A stretch of 64,000 bases of DNA from Lihuaxuella thermophila (GTDB lineage: Bacteria > Bacillota > Bacilli > Thermoactinomycetales > Thermoactinomycetaceae): assembly GCF_900110165.1 (NCBI RefSeq), contig NZ_FOCQ01000002.1, positions 186,001 through 250,000 on the forward strand, in the 5' to 3' direction. A program made the position numbers and the translations under genes. Below the pieces are notes generated by a model, which worked only from the letters and a program-made list of their open reading frames with translations, ran no database searches and was not told the origin of the DNA. Each line of letters opens with the position of its first letter. Position 1 is the stretch's first letter. Below, piece by piece: positions 1 through 10,134 of the stretch.

Positions 1-123
1 GCCGTTTTGCATTCCTGTCGGACATCGCTTTGTCTTCGTTTCAACCTGTCCTTGAGATCCATCTGCTGTTTGCCTTCATTTTATGCCGAGCAGAGAAATG
101 ATTAGACCGATGGGTTGACCGGG

Positions 124-720
124 TTAGCCGAGATAGTTGACCAGGTGGCTGAACCCTTTGGATGCTTTTTCCTTTGCGTCGAGATCGCCGTGTTCAGACG
201 CTTGCTTGGGCATTTTATCCCACATGGTGTAAGGGTCTTCCAGTTGGACATGCTCCCGCTTCAGCACGGCCACTTTTTGCGGCTCTTCATAGTGGGGATG
301 GTAAGCGCCATGCATGTCGTGGGTTTCTTTCGCCACGTAGGGGGCTTGTCCTGCATTCCGCGGCGGAAACAGCGGCTGGTCATTGAGAAGTGTATGTACC
401 ACCGTCTCTTTCAGAATGTTTTTAATCTCTTCGCTCCGGTATCCGCTCTCCAGACTTTTGATCCATTGATAGACAGGGCCGTCTTCAGGAGTGAAGGTGA
501 CATTCCGTTGGGTGGGCACATACTCTCCACGCCTTTGGATTTGCTCTTTCAACGTGCGAGCGTCACAGATCGATTGCAACGGGAAGTAGTTATTTCGCAG
601 ATAGGACTGGATGCAATACTTGACCAACATCGGGAATTGGCCTTTCGGCAAAATCTCATACCAGTAACGCACCAAACGATCTTTTTTACCCAGATATACT
701 CCCACAGTGATGGAAGACAT
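124..720 (-). CDS. Tandem ribbon-helix-helix protein, ParR-like candidate
   Basis: 198 residues; the ATG at 720 follows GGAGGTG at 5 nt. Two segments fit a ribbon-helix-helix pattern (strand, helix, turn with Gly, helix): residues 3-42, with LPKG between the helices, and residues 72-112, with SLESG between the helices. Such folds bind DNA as dimers, so one chain could carry a complete two-unit binding domain. A Pro/His-rich linker (about 115-160) leads to a tail at 167-198 with WDKMP and GFSHLVNYLG at the extreme end. That tail resembles the end of the 450-residue protein next to the actin-like gene at 40.3 kb. ParR proteins combine an RHH domain with a C-terminal ParM-binding tail, so a ParR-like role is inferred. 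It could instead be an unrelated RHH regulator. Confidence 0.6.
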   Translation of the reverse strand: MSSITVGVYLGKKDRLVRYWYEILPKGQFPMLVKYCIQSYLRNNYFPLQSICDARTLKEQIQRRGEYVPTQRNVTFTPEDGPVYQWIKSLESGYRSEEIKNILKETVVHTLLNDQPLFPPRNAGQAPYVAKETHDMHGAYHPHYEEPQKVAVLKREHVQLEDPYTMWDKMPKQASEHGDLDAKEKASKGFSHLVNYLG

Positions 721-841
721 AAAAACACCTCCGATAGACATCGAAAAATTTTTAATTACTTGAATTAATATTAATGGTAGCAGCATCCAATCCAAAACGT
801 CAACAGAATACTTTGTCGAATCATGTTATATATGCTCGGAA

Positions 842-868
842 ACGAAAAAAACATGCTTTTGGCATGTT
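842..868 (-). terminator. Rho-independent terminator after the ATP-grasp gene
   Basis: The stem AACATGC/GGCATGTT (850-868) is followed, reading leftward, by a T run (RC of gaaaaaa). It lies about 65 bp beyond the stop codon of the minus-strand gene at 933-1691. Confidence 0.6.
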
Positions 869-932
869 GAATTCATTTGGGCGCAGATCATACACGGATT
901 TATTTTTATACATTTTAGAAAAAAAACAGATT

Positions 933-1691
933 CTATCTCTCACAAAGTTTCCGATGCGTTTGATAGATTCTCATAAACATGCGCCGATCCGGCAAGTAAC
1001 GGAACATTTTGAAATTCGGCTTTGTATTTACCTCAAATATCCAAATCCTCAATTGTTTATCAATCCCAGCATCAATTCCTAATTCCTTTAAACCCGAAAA
1101 ACGACTATTTAATGTTTTAGCAATTTCTTTTGAAAGGCAGTATAATTCTACAAATATCTCTTTTGCCTTTTTTTTATCTTGAGAAGTGATTCCCAGGAGT
1201 GCTTTATAAGCTTCATACGGCTGTCCGCCTTTTGAGTAGTTGGTGACAATCTTGCCCGGCGAGGCCAATTTGGCGCAAATCCCGTTGACTTCCCACTCTT
1301 GACGCGGCTTTTGCAAAAAGATCCTCAAATCGAAGGGACGCCCTTTTATTGTCGCTAAATGAATTCCTTGTTGCATGATGTACTTTTTTGTCGGATTTAA
1401 TCTTCTTTCGATCCAGCCGATGATTTGTTCCGGCGGGAGTAGGATCCTCTCGTTCAGGGAACGGCATTCCACTTTTTGGTTGCTCCGCTTTTCGATGCGG
1501 ATCGCTCCTCTCCCCCCGCCTCCCTTATCCGGTTTAATAAAGACGGAGCCGTGTTTGTCTAACATCAGGTTCAGGGTTTCGGGATGATACCAATGTGTCT
1601 CCGGCAGATAGGCGCGGATCGCTTCATTTTTTTGCAGCACCCATGTCTTTAATGTTTTGCTGGCAATCTGTTGATAAGGCCTTGCATCCAT
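933..1691 (-). CDS. YheC/YheD-family ATP-grasp protein
   Basis: 252 residues; ATG at 1691 behind AAGGAGGGAGC. The protein has the YheC/D-type ATP-grasp pattern: FIKPDKGGGGRG (about 51-62) is the nucleotide-binding glycine-rich loop, DLRIFLQK (about 121-128) is a middle strand, and IFEVNTKPNF near the C-terminus carries the metal-binding Glu/Asn pair. YheC and YheD of Bacillus are spore-coat-associated, but their substrate is unknown. This copy is shorter than typical family members (350-450 aa) and consists almost only of the ATP-grasp core. It is a single gene with its own terminator. The family call is firm; the ligand formed cannot be read from the sequence. Confidence 0.8.
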   Translation of the reverse strand: MDARPYQQIASKTLKTWVLQKNEAIRAYLPETHWYHPETLNLMLDKHGSVFIKPDKGGGGRGAIRIEKRSNQKVECRSLNERILLPPEQIIGWIERRLNPTKKYIMQQGIHLATIKGRPFDLRIFLQKPRQEWEVNGICAKLASPGKIVTNYSKGGQPYEAYKALLGITSQDKKKAKEIFVELYCLSKEIAKTLNSRFSGLKELGIDAGIDKQLRIWIFEVNTKPNFKMFRYLPDRRMFMRIYQTHRKLCER

Positions 1692-1947
1692 CCCTTGCTC
1701 CCTCCTTCATCGTCTCCATATCCTATTCGCCTGACTTCCAATCAGATATAGAGGAAACCGCCCAATTTAACCCCCTATGCGCGAAGGATGAAGCTCTCCC
1801 GCCGATTGTGATAAAATGGTAATATTCCCGCGTTCCTTGTGGGTCCAAAACAATTATGGGAAAATAGTTTCGTATGCACTCTGTCTGCCATCGAAAGTTT
1901 ATGAGATTTAGTGATAGATGGAGTTCCATCTTGGGGAGGGTTATTCG

Positions 1948-2664
1948 ATGAGCGCCAAAATCCTTGTTGTAGAAGATGAGAAGCCCATTGCGGATATTAT
2001 CAAGTTCAATCTGGAAAAAGAGGGGTACACGGTGGAGTGTGTCCACGACGGGAACGAGGCGATCCGTCAGGCGCTGGAAAATCCGCCGGATCTGATGCTG
2101 TTGGATCTGATGCTGCCCGGGGCGGACGGGATTGAAGTATGCCGGCAGGTCCGGCAGCACTACCAATTCCCGATCATCATGCTGACCGCCAAAGATTCAG
2201 AAGTGGACAAGGTATTGGGGCTGGAGATCGGGGCCGACGATTATGTAACCAAACCTTTCAGCAACCGTGAACTGTTGGCCCGCATCAAAGCCAATCTGAG
2301 ACGCATACAGACGAGCCGTGCCCAAGAGACGAAAGAAAGAAAAAACACTTCTTCCATCGAAGTGGGGGAACTTTCCATTGACGCGGACAGCTTTGTCGTC
2401 AAGAAAAGGGGAAAAACGATTGATTTAACCCATCGTGAGTTTGAACTCCTTCTCTATCTGGCCAAACACGTCAACCAAGTGCTGACACGGGAGCACTTGC
2501 TTCAATCCGTCTGGGGTTTCGATTATTTCGGGGATGTGCGCACGGTCGATGTAGCCGTCAGACGCCTTCGCGAAAAAATTGAGGATGACCCGGGAGCACC
2601 CAAGTACATCATCACCCGGCGCGGCATCGGCTATACCATGCGTGATCCCTTAAATGAGCGGTGA
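1948..2664 (+). CDS. walR: Response regulator WalR (YycF)
   Basis: 238 residues. The start at 1948 ([11 protein letters not shown]) is preferred over an upstream in-frame ATG at 1918 because GGGGAGGG lies just before it. The receiver domain (1-120) has the acidic pair EDE, the phosphorylated Asp in [10 protein letters not shown], Thr in MLTAKD and Lys in YVTKPF. An OmpR-type winged helix (about 140-235) ends with TRRGIGYTM. With WalK it forms the essential two-component system controlling autolysins and cell-wall turnover. It is the first gene of walR-K-H-I-J, and walK starts within a few bases of its stop. Confidence 0.97.
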   Translation: MSAKILVVEDEKPIADIIKFNLEKEGYTVECVHDGNEAIRQALENPPDLMLLDLMLPGADGIEVCRQVRQHYQFPIIMLTAKDSEVDKVLGLEIGADDYVTKPFSNRELLARIKANLRRIQTSRAQETKERKNTSSIEVGELSIDADSFVVKKRGKTIDLTHREFELLLYLAKHVNQVLTREHLLQSVWGFDYFGDVRTVDVAVRRLREKIEDDPGAPKYIITRRGIGYTMRDPLNER

Positions 2665-2668
2665 TCCG

Positions 2669-4480
2669 ATGAAAAAATGGACCGAGTATGTAAACAGCGT
2701 ACAATGGAAGCTGGTTGTCATCTATATCCTGCTCACCATCATGGCCATGCAGTTAATCGGCGTTTTTTTTATCAGCCGCCTGCAGAGCTACTATCTTACT
2801 GACTTGCGGAACGACCTCCACTCACAGGCAAACATGCTTTCTGACCGGGTGGGAAACGCGCTGCAAAAACACAAGTATGGCGCCAAGGAAGAAAGAACAA
2901 AAGAAATCACCGAGCTGCTCAACCTGCTGGTTTTTTTAAAGAGCAAAGATCAAACATCGACGGTCGTGAACATCCTGGACGAAAAAGGGTTTATCGTCGG
3001 CACGACTTCTTCGAAACAAAGCGAAATGAAAAAAAGGCTCTTTAACCTGCCGGCGAAAAACACATTTTCCTTCCGCAGCGATCCGGCCACCGGTCAGGAC
3101 TATCTCAGCTACATTCAGCTGATGAAACGGGACGGGAGATTGGTCGGCTACATTCATATAGAAACTTCGCTGGAAAAGACCTATGAGACGATCCGCCGGA
3201 TCACTGAAATCCTGATCAAAATTACAGCCGTCGCCCTCTTCACGACCGGCTTCCTGATCATCATCCTGGCACGGACGATCACCACGCCGGTCAAAGAGAT
3301 TACCGAACAGGCCACCGCGATGGCGGCGGGGGATTTCGACCGCCAGGTGGATGTGCGCAGCAAAGATGAGATCGGACGTCTGGCGATGGCATTCAACCAT
3401 TTGGCTTCCCACTTGCGAACGGCGATTGCCCAGAAAGAGGAAGAAAAGGAAAAGCTGGAATCCGTGCTGGCCAATATGAGTGACGGAGTGATCGCCGCCG
3501 ACCGCACCGGAAAAGTGATCGTCAAAAACAACTGGGCGGAAAAATTGTTGGATCGCAAGATTGAATTGGGAGAGCCCATTTTTGACATCCTGTCTTTATC
3601 CGAGCCGTTTTCCCTCCCTTTATTGGAAGAGAGGCAAACCTTCCTGGAAAGAAACGCGAATGATCCGGAAGAGACCACCATTATCAAAATCACCTTCACG
3701 CCCATCAAGCCGCATGGCCAGGAAGAGGTGGGCTTTGTTGCTGTGCTGGAAGACGTGACCGAACAAGAGAAGCTGGACCGCCAGCGCAAAGATTTTGTGG
3801 CCAACGTTTCGCACGAGCTCCGGACTCCTTTGACCACCATCAAGAGTTACCTGGAAGCCTTGGATGACGGGGCTATTCACGAACCGGAACTGGCTTCCCG
3901 CTTTTTAAAAGTGACGCGTCAGGAAGCGGACCGCATGACCCGATTAATCAGTGACCTGTTGCAGCTTTCCCGTCTGGACGCCAAAAAGTCCCGCTTCAAC
4001 AAAAAAGCGGTTCAGGTCGAAGAGATGCTGGAAGAGGCGGCAGACCGCTTTGCTTTCCAGTGCAGGGAAAAGTCGATTAGCCTGACCCTTTGTATCACCG
4101 ACAAATTGCCCCGTGTCTACGCGGACCGGGATAAGATCGACCAAGTGTTGGACAACCTGATCTCCAATGCCGTCAAATACACGCCGGAAGGCGGTTCCAT
4201 TGCCATCGTTGCCGCGAAGCGACCTGGCGGAATGGTGGAAATCTCCGTCGCTGATACGGGCATCGGAATTCCCAAAAAGGATTTGGGACGCATTTTTGAA
4301 CGCTTTTACCGGGTGGATAAAGCCCGCTCCCGCCGTTTGGGCGGAACCGGGCTGGGACTTTCCATTGCCAAGGAAATCATCCAGGCGCATGAGGGAGAGA
4401 TCGAGATCGACAGCATTTACGGAAAAGGGACCATCGTTTCCTTCACCTTGCCCGCCTGTGTACCGGAGGTGGTCCAATGA
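2669..4480 (+). CDS. walK: Sensor histidine kinase WalK (YycG)
   Basis: 603 residues from the ATG at 2669; an in-frame ATG at 2654 overlapping walR is the alternative. Order of parts: TM1 (about 15-36), an extracytoplasmic sensor domain, TM2 (about 180-205), HAMP, PAS, then a HisKA domain with the phosphorylated His in NVSHELRTPL, and a HATPase with the N box NLISNAVKY, G1 DTGIGIP and G2 GGTGLGLS. The length matches Bacillus WalK (611 aa). It phosphorylates WalR in response to cell-wall state at the membrane and division site. It overlaps walH by four bases. Confidence 0.97.
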   Translation: MKKWTEYVNSVQWKLVVIYILLTIMAMQLIGVFFISRLQSYYLTDLRNDLHSQANMLSDRVGNALQKHKYGAKEERTKEITELLNLLVFLKSKDQTSTVVNILDEKGFIVGTTSSKQSEMKKRLFNLPAKNTFSFRSDPATGQDYLSYIQLMKRDGRLVGYIHIETSLEKTYETIRRITEILIKITAVALFTTGFLIIILARTITTPVKEITEQATAMAAGDFDRQVDVRSKDEIGRLAMAFNHLASHLRTAIAQKEEEKEKLESVLANMSDGVIAADRTGKVIVKNNWAEKLLDRKIELGEPIFDILSLSEPFSLPLLEERQTFLERNANDPEETTIIKITFTPIKPHGQEEVGFVAVLEDVTEQEKLDRQRKDFVANVSHELRTPLTTIKSYLEALDDGAIHEPELASRFLKVTRQEADRMTRLISDLLQLSRLDAKKSRFNKKAVQVEEMLEEAADRFAFQCREKSISLTLCITDKLPRVYADRDKIDQVLDNLISNAVKYTPEGGSIAIVAAKRPGGMVEISVADTGIGIPKKDLGRIFERFYRVDKARSRRLGGTGLGLSIAKEIIQAHEGEIEIDSIYGKGTIVSFTLPACVPEVVQ

Positions 4481-5856
4481 AAGAAAAGTGGATCGAGCAT
4501 ATCAAATCCGTTATTTTGATCATGCTGGTCGTACTCAGCTTTGTCCTGACCGGTTTTCTGTGGTACAGTTCTCCTCCATATGAGGAAAAGAATGAAACGG
4601 TCTTTGTCCCCCCTTATCCGTTCAGTGATAAAAAATACAACAGTAAAGAGATCTATCAGCTCGTTTCTCCCTATCAAATCATCATTCACCACGGTGGAAG
4701 ACACCGTTGGATCCGCCCTGAAAGCAAAATGTATCGAGATCTATTGAATGAGGCCAGGCAAGCCGATTTTGACGCCGTCACCGGCGTGGAACCCTCCCCT
4801 GACCTCTGGAATCGTTTATTCAACCAGGTTCCGGGAATCGAATTGCAGTTCTCCCGCGATGTTTCGGCAAGCCGGCTGGATGCCTTTTTTGACGAATCCT
4901 TACGCCAGCAGCCGCTTTTAAACCGCCTGGAAAACATCAGCCGGATTTGGCTGTACAGCGAGCCGGAAACCAAACAAACCCGGATCTGGTTTATCTCCGA
5001 TAAAGAACAAGAAATCGTCCAGGCTGAGGTACAATTGAAAAACGACAACCTGGACAGTCTGGTGGCGCAAGCGGCAAGTGAAAAAGGGCCATCCCTGACC
5101 GCCATTCCGGCAGACGGAAAAGTTCCGTGGGACCCGGCCAATCAAAGCCAGTCTTTTTCCCGTGTTTTCTATTTGCCCGATCAGCCTTTAGCGATGAACC
5201 GCTCCATTTATAAGACGAAGGAAATTAAAGTTACAGAGATGAACCAGTGGCTGTCGAGAAATCCTTCGGTCAATCCGATCATCTTGAACAACAACGAAGA
5301 GATGTACATGTACGATGAGGACGAGAGCCTCACCTATAACAAGCAAGGAAATTTTATGATCTACAACGATACGAACAACCAAGCGGAAGGAACCTATTTA
5401 AGCGTGACCGATGAAATCGGCAACATCAATCATTTCGTGCAGGACCACCGTGGCTGGACCGGTAACTATCTGTTGGACGAGATCAAGGTGAGTGAAGAAG
5501 ACGATGCCCATCAATATATCTTCCGTCTGATCGTCCAGGGCTATCCGGTCTATTGGGAAGACCAGAAAACCATCCGTCCGGATACGATCGAATTGCAAAC
5601 CGGATACCAGGGGAGCGTCAGCAAGTACATCCGCTCCATGCTCTACCTCACCGGGCAGCCGGACCAAACCGAGATCAAATTAAAACCGTGGCTACAGGTA
5701 CTGGCATCCAAAAAAATCCCCTTGCAAACGGTGGAGCATATCTTTCCCGGTTATCGGGCGCGTCTGACCGGCAACAAGGAAAAACAGGTTATCTTAGATC
5801 CCGCTTGGGTGGTCATCTTGAATAACGGGAAGACAACGATGATTTCTTCCCCGTAA
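4477..5856 (+). CDS. walH: WalK regulator WalH (YycH)
   Basis: 459 residues, start overlapping the walK stop (ATGA). An N-terminal cytoplasmic stub and one membrane helix (about 11-29) are followed by a large extracytoplasmic domain, as in YycH. In Bacillus, WalH and WalI form a membrane complex with WalK that restrains its activity. Sequence similarity in this family is low, so the call rests mainly on position between walK and walI, size and topology. Confidence 0.9.
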   Translation: MKEKWIEHIKSVILIMLVVLSFVLTGFLWYSSPPYEEKNETVFVPPYPFSDKKYNSKEIYQLVSPYQIIIHHGGRHRWIRPESKMYRDLLNEARQADFDAVTGVEPSPDLWNRLFNQVPGIELQFSRDVSASRLDAFFDESLRQQPLLNRLENISRIWLYSEPETKQTRIWFISDKEQEIVQAEVQLKNDNLDSLVAQAASEKGPSLTAIPADGKVPWDPANQSQSFSRVFYLPDQPLAMNRSIYKTKEIKVTEMNQWLSRNPSVNPIILNNNEEMYMYDEDESLTYNKQGNFMIYNDTNNQAEGTYLSVTDEIGNINHFVQDHRGWTGNYLLDEIKVSEEDDAHQYIFRLIVQGYPVYWEDQKTIRPDTIELQTGYQGSVSKYIRSMLYLTGQPDQTEIKLKPWLQVLASKKIPLQTVEHIFPGYRARLTGNKEKQVILDPAWVVILNNGKTTMISSP

Positions 5857-5873
5857 GGCGAGGAGGCTAAACC

Positions 5874-6656
5874 ATGGACTGGAGCCGTGCCAAAACCATT
5901 CTCATCATCGCCTTTGTCATCCTCGATCTGTTTCTTGCATCACAACTCAATGAAATGATGCAGCAAAAATCGCAGTATGTGAAAGCGAACCATATCACCG
6001 ATCAGCAAATCAACAGCTTATTAAAAGACGCCCAGGTCAAGCTGACTGCTTCCAAGCCGGACAACCTGTCCCAGATCAACTTTTACAAAGCCACCATCCA
6101 TGCGATGGCAGGCTGGCAAAAAGATGAACAGGGCGGATCGGTGAAAAACTTTCCGGTTCCGCTCTCTTATCAAAATGATCAGGATCTGGAACGCCTGTTG
6201 AAGGAGCAAATACCCTTCTTTCACGAATACCGCCGGTCCGCCTATGATAGCGTCCCCAACAAAAAAATCGTGTTTCTGCAAACGAGCCGGGGCCATACCA
6301 TTTTTGACGGCAGAATCGAAGTGAATCTCGCAGGCAGCCGAAAAGTGGAATCGATTCGCGTGGTTCACTACCAGTTGAAAAACCCCTCCGCTGTCAAATT
6401 GATTTCCTTCAATACGGCGTTATTCCGGTTGATCAACAGCGGCGAGACGAATAAAAATACGGCGATCACTTCGGCTGAACTGGGCTACCGGGCCAAAACC
6501 TACCCGACGGCCAGTGACGAGTTTGTCCTTATTCCCTACTGGCGCTTCCGGGTGGGAAATGAGACATTGTATGTCAATGCCATGAACCGGGGCTCCAATG
6601 ATGATGTGGAAGTGGTGCCTTCGGAGAAACAAATCGAAAATAAAGGGAAGAAATAA
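5874..6656 (+). CDS. walI: WalK regulator WalI (YycI)
   Basis: 260 residues; ATG at 5874 behind GGCGAGGAGG. It opens MDWSRAKTILIIAFVILD, a short cytoplasmic segment with a single membrane helix (about 7-24) typical of YycI, followed by an extracytoplasmic domain. It partners WalH in restraining WalK. The stop codon is one base before the start of walJ, so translation is probably coupled. Confidence 0.92.
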   Translation: MDWSRAKTILIIAFVILDLFLASQLNEMMQQKSQYVKANHITDQQINSLLKDAQVKLTASKPDNLSQINFYKATIHAMAGWQKDEQGGSVKNFPVPLSYQNDQDLERLLKEQIPFFHEYRRSAYDSVPNKKIVFLQTSRGHTIFDGRIEVNLAGSRKVESIRVVHYQLKNPSAVKLISFNTALFRLINSGETNKNTAITSAELGYRAKTYPTASDEFVLIPYWRFRVGNETLYVNAMNRGSNDDVEVVPSEKQIENKGKK

Positions 6657-6657
6657 G

Positions 6658-7479
6658 ATGAGGTTTAGTGTACTAGCGAGCGGAAGCACCGGTAACTCCC
6701 TTTTTGTTGAAACGGATCAAACACGGGTGCTGGTCGACGCCGGGCTTTCCTGCAAACAGCTGGAGGAACGCCTGAGAAAAATCGGTGTCGATCCGACCAC
6801 CCTGACGGCCATTTTTATTTCCCATGAGCATATTGACCACGTAAAAGGGCTTGGCGTCCTGGCCAGACGCTACCAGTTGCCGGTCTACATGAATGAAGCC
6901 ACCTGGAAGCACCTTCCGTCCAGCGTCGGCGACATCCCGGAGTGCCTCAAACATGTCCTGGAAACGGGAGCGTCTCTGGAAATCCGCGATTTACGGGTCG
7001 AGACGATTCCTGTTTCCCACGATGCCGCCGAGCCGGTAGGCTTTCACTTCCGTCAGGATGAAGAAACACTGGCCATCGTCACAGACCTGGGATATGTAAA
7101 CCAACGAATTACCGACCAGGTATCCGGAGTGGACACGCTGATTTGGGAAAGCAACCATGACGTTGAAATGCTGCGCATGGGTTCCTATCCCTGGAACGTG
7201 AAACGGCGCATCCTGAGCGACACCGGCCATCTGTCCAATGAGGATGCGGGGGCCGCTCTGGCCGAAATCCTGCGCGGCATCGGAGAACATGTTTATCTGG
7301 CCCATTTAAGCCGTGATAACAATCTCAGTGAACTGGCACACCTGACGGTAAAAAATATCCTGGAGGAGACCGGCCTGCAAGTCGGACGGGATGTTCACCT
7401 GTGGCCTACATACGACGACAGGCCCACACCGCTCAGGGAAGTGAGATGCAAAGCGAAAGGCAGCCCTGACTTGCGCTGA
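6658..7479 (+). CDS. walJ: Metallo-beta-lactamase-fold hydrolase WalJ (YycJ)
   Basis: 273 residues, starting MRFSVLASGSTGNS. The 20 upstream in-frame codons overlap walI and are not used. The metal-binding motif ISHEHIDHVKG (about 57-67) and downstream His/Asp residues (SHDAAE, VTDLGY) define the YycJ branch of the metallo-beta-lactamase fold, which has been assigned DNA exonuclease activity. It is the last wal gene and ends inside a strong bidirectional terminator. Confidence 0.95.
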   Translation: MRFSVLASGSTGNSLFVETDQTRVLVDAGLSCKQLEERLRKIGVDPTTLTAIFISHEHIDHVKGLGVLARRYQLPVYMNEATWKHLPSSVGDIPECLKHVLETGASLEIRDLRVETIPVSHDAAEPVGFHFRQDEETLAIVTDLGYVNQRITDQVSGVDTLIWESNHDVEMLRMGSYPWNVKRRILSDTGHLSNEDAGAALAEILRGIGEHVYLAHLSRDNNLSELAHLTVKNILEETGLQVGRDVHLWPTYDDRPTPLREVRCKAKGSPDLR

Positions 7480-7490
7480 GGGCTGCCTTT
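7456..7490. terminator. Bidirectional terminator between walJ and the 92-aa gene
   Basis: A perfect 12-bp stem AAAGGCAGCCCT / AGGGCTGCCTTT has T- or A-rich flanks on both sides. It contains the walJ stop codon and closes the converging gene at 7489-7767. Confidence 0.85.
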
Positions 7491-7767
7491 ATTTATCATC
7501 GGGATGAAAGGGTTCATCCGGGTCAAACCTTTCTGTCCGTCGTTTCTCTTCAAGTTGGTAGGATAATTCCCGATCCAGACTCTTCACCAATTGGGTCAGA
7601 TCTTCCCTGGTGATCGTCCCTTTTTCAATGAGCAGGTCAATCAACGCCGTGAGCAACAGACTTTGTTGATAAAAGGTTAATTTCAGGTCAGCTAATTGCG
7701 CGCCTAGATCCAACTCCCGATATCGCTCAAACGGACGAATGGGCTGGATGCGCTTTTTCTTTTCCAT
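7489..7767 (-). CDS. Hypothetical protein, 92 aa
   Basis: I do not recognise this protein. ATG at 7767 is preceded by AGGAG at about 11 nt. It is predicted mostly helical, with the central region DLKLTFYQQSLLLTALIDLL followed by a segment reading like a short helix-turn (EKGTITREDLTQLVKSLD). Both ends are strongly charged; the C-terminus is rich in Asp, Glu and Pro. There is no signal peptide or membrane helix. It stands alone on the minus strand between walJ and htrA and shares the terminator with walJ. Confidence 0.65.
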   Translation of the reverse strand: MEKKKRIQPIRPFERYRELDLGAQLADLKLTFYQQSLLLTALIDLLIEKGTITREDLTQLVKSLDRELSYQLEEKRRTERFDPDEPFHPDDK

Positions 7768-7965
7768 TGGATTATTCAGCTCCTAACCGTATCCAACTAC
7801 TTATATTTTCTACCATTATCCTCATTTTCCCTAGTTTATAACCTCAACAAATCATGAGGAACCGGCTCTCGTCCGCGAAAAGAGGTTTAGAATAATACTT
7901 TTGGGCAAATCAAATAATGTTATAAGAAATGCGTGCTAGAATACATAGCGAAGGAGGGAAAGCAA

Positions 7966-9141
<1,176 letters not shown>

Positions 9142-9143
9142 AC

Positions 9144-9171
9144 ACAAGCTCCGCAGTTGTGCGGAGCTTGT
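9144..9171 (+). terminator. Terminator after htrA
   Basis: A 12-bp stem ACAAGCTCCGCA / TGCGGAGCTTGT starts directly after the htrA stop and is followed by TTATTCT. Confidence 0.85.
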
Positions 9172-9185
9172 TATTCTGTGTGTAT

Positions 9186-9203
9186 TGTGGATAATGTGGA
9201 TAA
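9186..9203 (-). promoter_or_regulatory. Two head-to-tail DnaA boxes
   Basis: Two perfect TGTGGATAA 9-mers (complement of TTATCCACA) lie in direct tandem at 9186-9194 and 9195-9203, between the htrA terminator and the CxxH/CxxC gene and 42 kb from oriC. They may titrate DnaA or regulate the genes that follow. Function is inferred from sequence only. Confidence 0.7.
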
Positions 9204-9239
9204 CCTATGAATAAGTTCATGCAGATATGGAGTGAAAAT

Positions 9240-9443
9240 ATGCAGTTCGCGAACCAACATCCTGTCTGGTATGCCTGTGAGGAACATATCGATCTGGTGA
9301 TTGACGAAATTGTGGATCGATACTCCTTACCCCCCGTCATGGAACGGATTTCCCCCGACACGGCCACAGAGAAACAAGGATGCAGCTGGTGCGGAGGAGT
9401 CCCGCGTTACCAGCTCGAAATTGATTGTGCGGATGAGTCTTGA
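9240..9443 (+). CDS. yyzF: CxxH/CxxC family small protein (YyzF-like)
   Basis: 67 residues from the ATG at 9240, chosen because GGAGTG lies 5 nt upstream; the longer frame from 9207 lacks a ribosome site. It contains YACEEHIDLVIDEIV and, near the end, CSWCGGVPRY, so it has a CxxH and a CxxC pair probably binding one zinc ion. This is the CxxH/CxxC (BA_5709-type) family, which normally sits between htrA and rlmH, exactly as here. Its function is unknown. Confidence 0.85.
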   Translation: MQFANQHPVWYACEEHIDLVIDEIVDRYSLPPVMERISPDTATEKQGCSWCGGVPRYQLEIDCADES

Positions 9444-9580
9444 ACAACACCCATTGCTTCGGAACATCCGTTTAAACGTCAGCAGGTTGAACCCGTAGTA
9501 AAAGGCCAAAGCGTGGCCGTCCTTGCGATCTGCGACGGCTGGCCCCCCGATGCAGTGAACAAACAGAAAGTGAGTGTCCT

Positions 9581-10060
9581 ATGAGAATACAGATTATCAG
9601 TGTGGGAAAGTTGAAAGAAAAGTATCTGCGCCAGGCGGCCGACGAATATTTAAAACGCCTGGGGCCCTATGCCAAAGTGGAAGTGATGGAAGTGGCGGAG
9701 GAGAAAGCCCAGGAACCGGTTCACGAATCGGAAATCGCCCGGATCCTTGAGCAAGAAGGCGGGCGAATCCTGCGCCTCGTCCATCCCAATTCCTATGTGA
9801 CCGCTTTGGCGATTAAAGGCAAATCGCTCTCTTCCCCGGCCTTTGCGGACAAGCTGCACCAACTCGCCACCTACGGCAACAGCCACCTTACCTTTATCAT
9901 CGGCGGCTCTTACGGTCTGGCTCGCGAAGTGCTGAGACGCGCAGATTTTCACCTGTCCTTCTCGGCCATGACCTTTCCCCATCAACTGATCCGCATTTTC
10001 TTGCTGGAACAAATTTACCGCGCCTGCAAGATTAACCGGGGAGAAGCGTATCATAAATAA
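9581..10060 (+). CDS. rlmH: 23S rRNA pseudouridine-1915 N3-methyltransferase RlmH
   Basis: 159 residues, the standard length. Starts MRIQIISVGKLKEKYL and contains the SAM-binding knot region FIIGGSYGL and the C-terminal SFSAMTFPHQLIRIFLLEQIYRA typical of the SPOUT-class RlmH. It methylates a pseudouridine in helix 69 of 23S rRNA in the 70S ribosome. It closes the htrA-yyzF-rlmH block, with a terminator 4 nt after its stop. Confidence 0.97.
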   Translation: MRIQIISVGKLKEKYLRQAADEYLKRLGPYAKVEVMEVAEEKAQEPVHESEIARILEQEGGRILRLVHPNSYVTALAIKGKSLSSPAFADKLHQLATYGNSHLTFIIGGSYGLAREVLRRADFHLSFSAMTFPHQLIRIFLLEQIYRACKINRGEAYHK

Positions 10061-10063
10061 AAC

Positions 10064-10090
10064 AGCATCCTTTCAGTGAGGATGCTTTCG
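10064..10090 (+). terminator. Terminator after rlmH
   Basis: The stem AGCATCC / GGATGCT with loop TTTCAGTGA is followed by TTTCGTCTC, a few bases after the rlmH stop. Confidence 0.7.
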
Positions 10091-10134
10091 TCTCTTCTAT
10101 CCTGTTTTCTGTTCCCTTTGCGCGTTAGCCTCGT

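Noticed and set aside
1-123. Left window edge
   Set aside because: No open frame, RNA gene or repeat could be supported in these bases.
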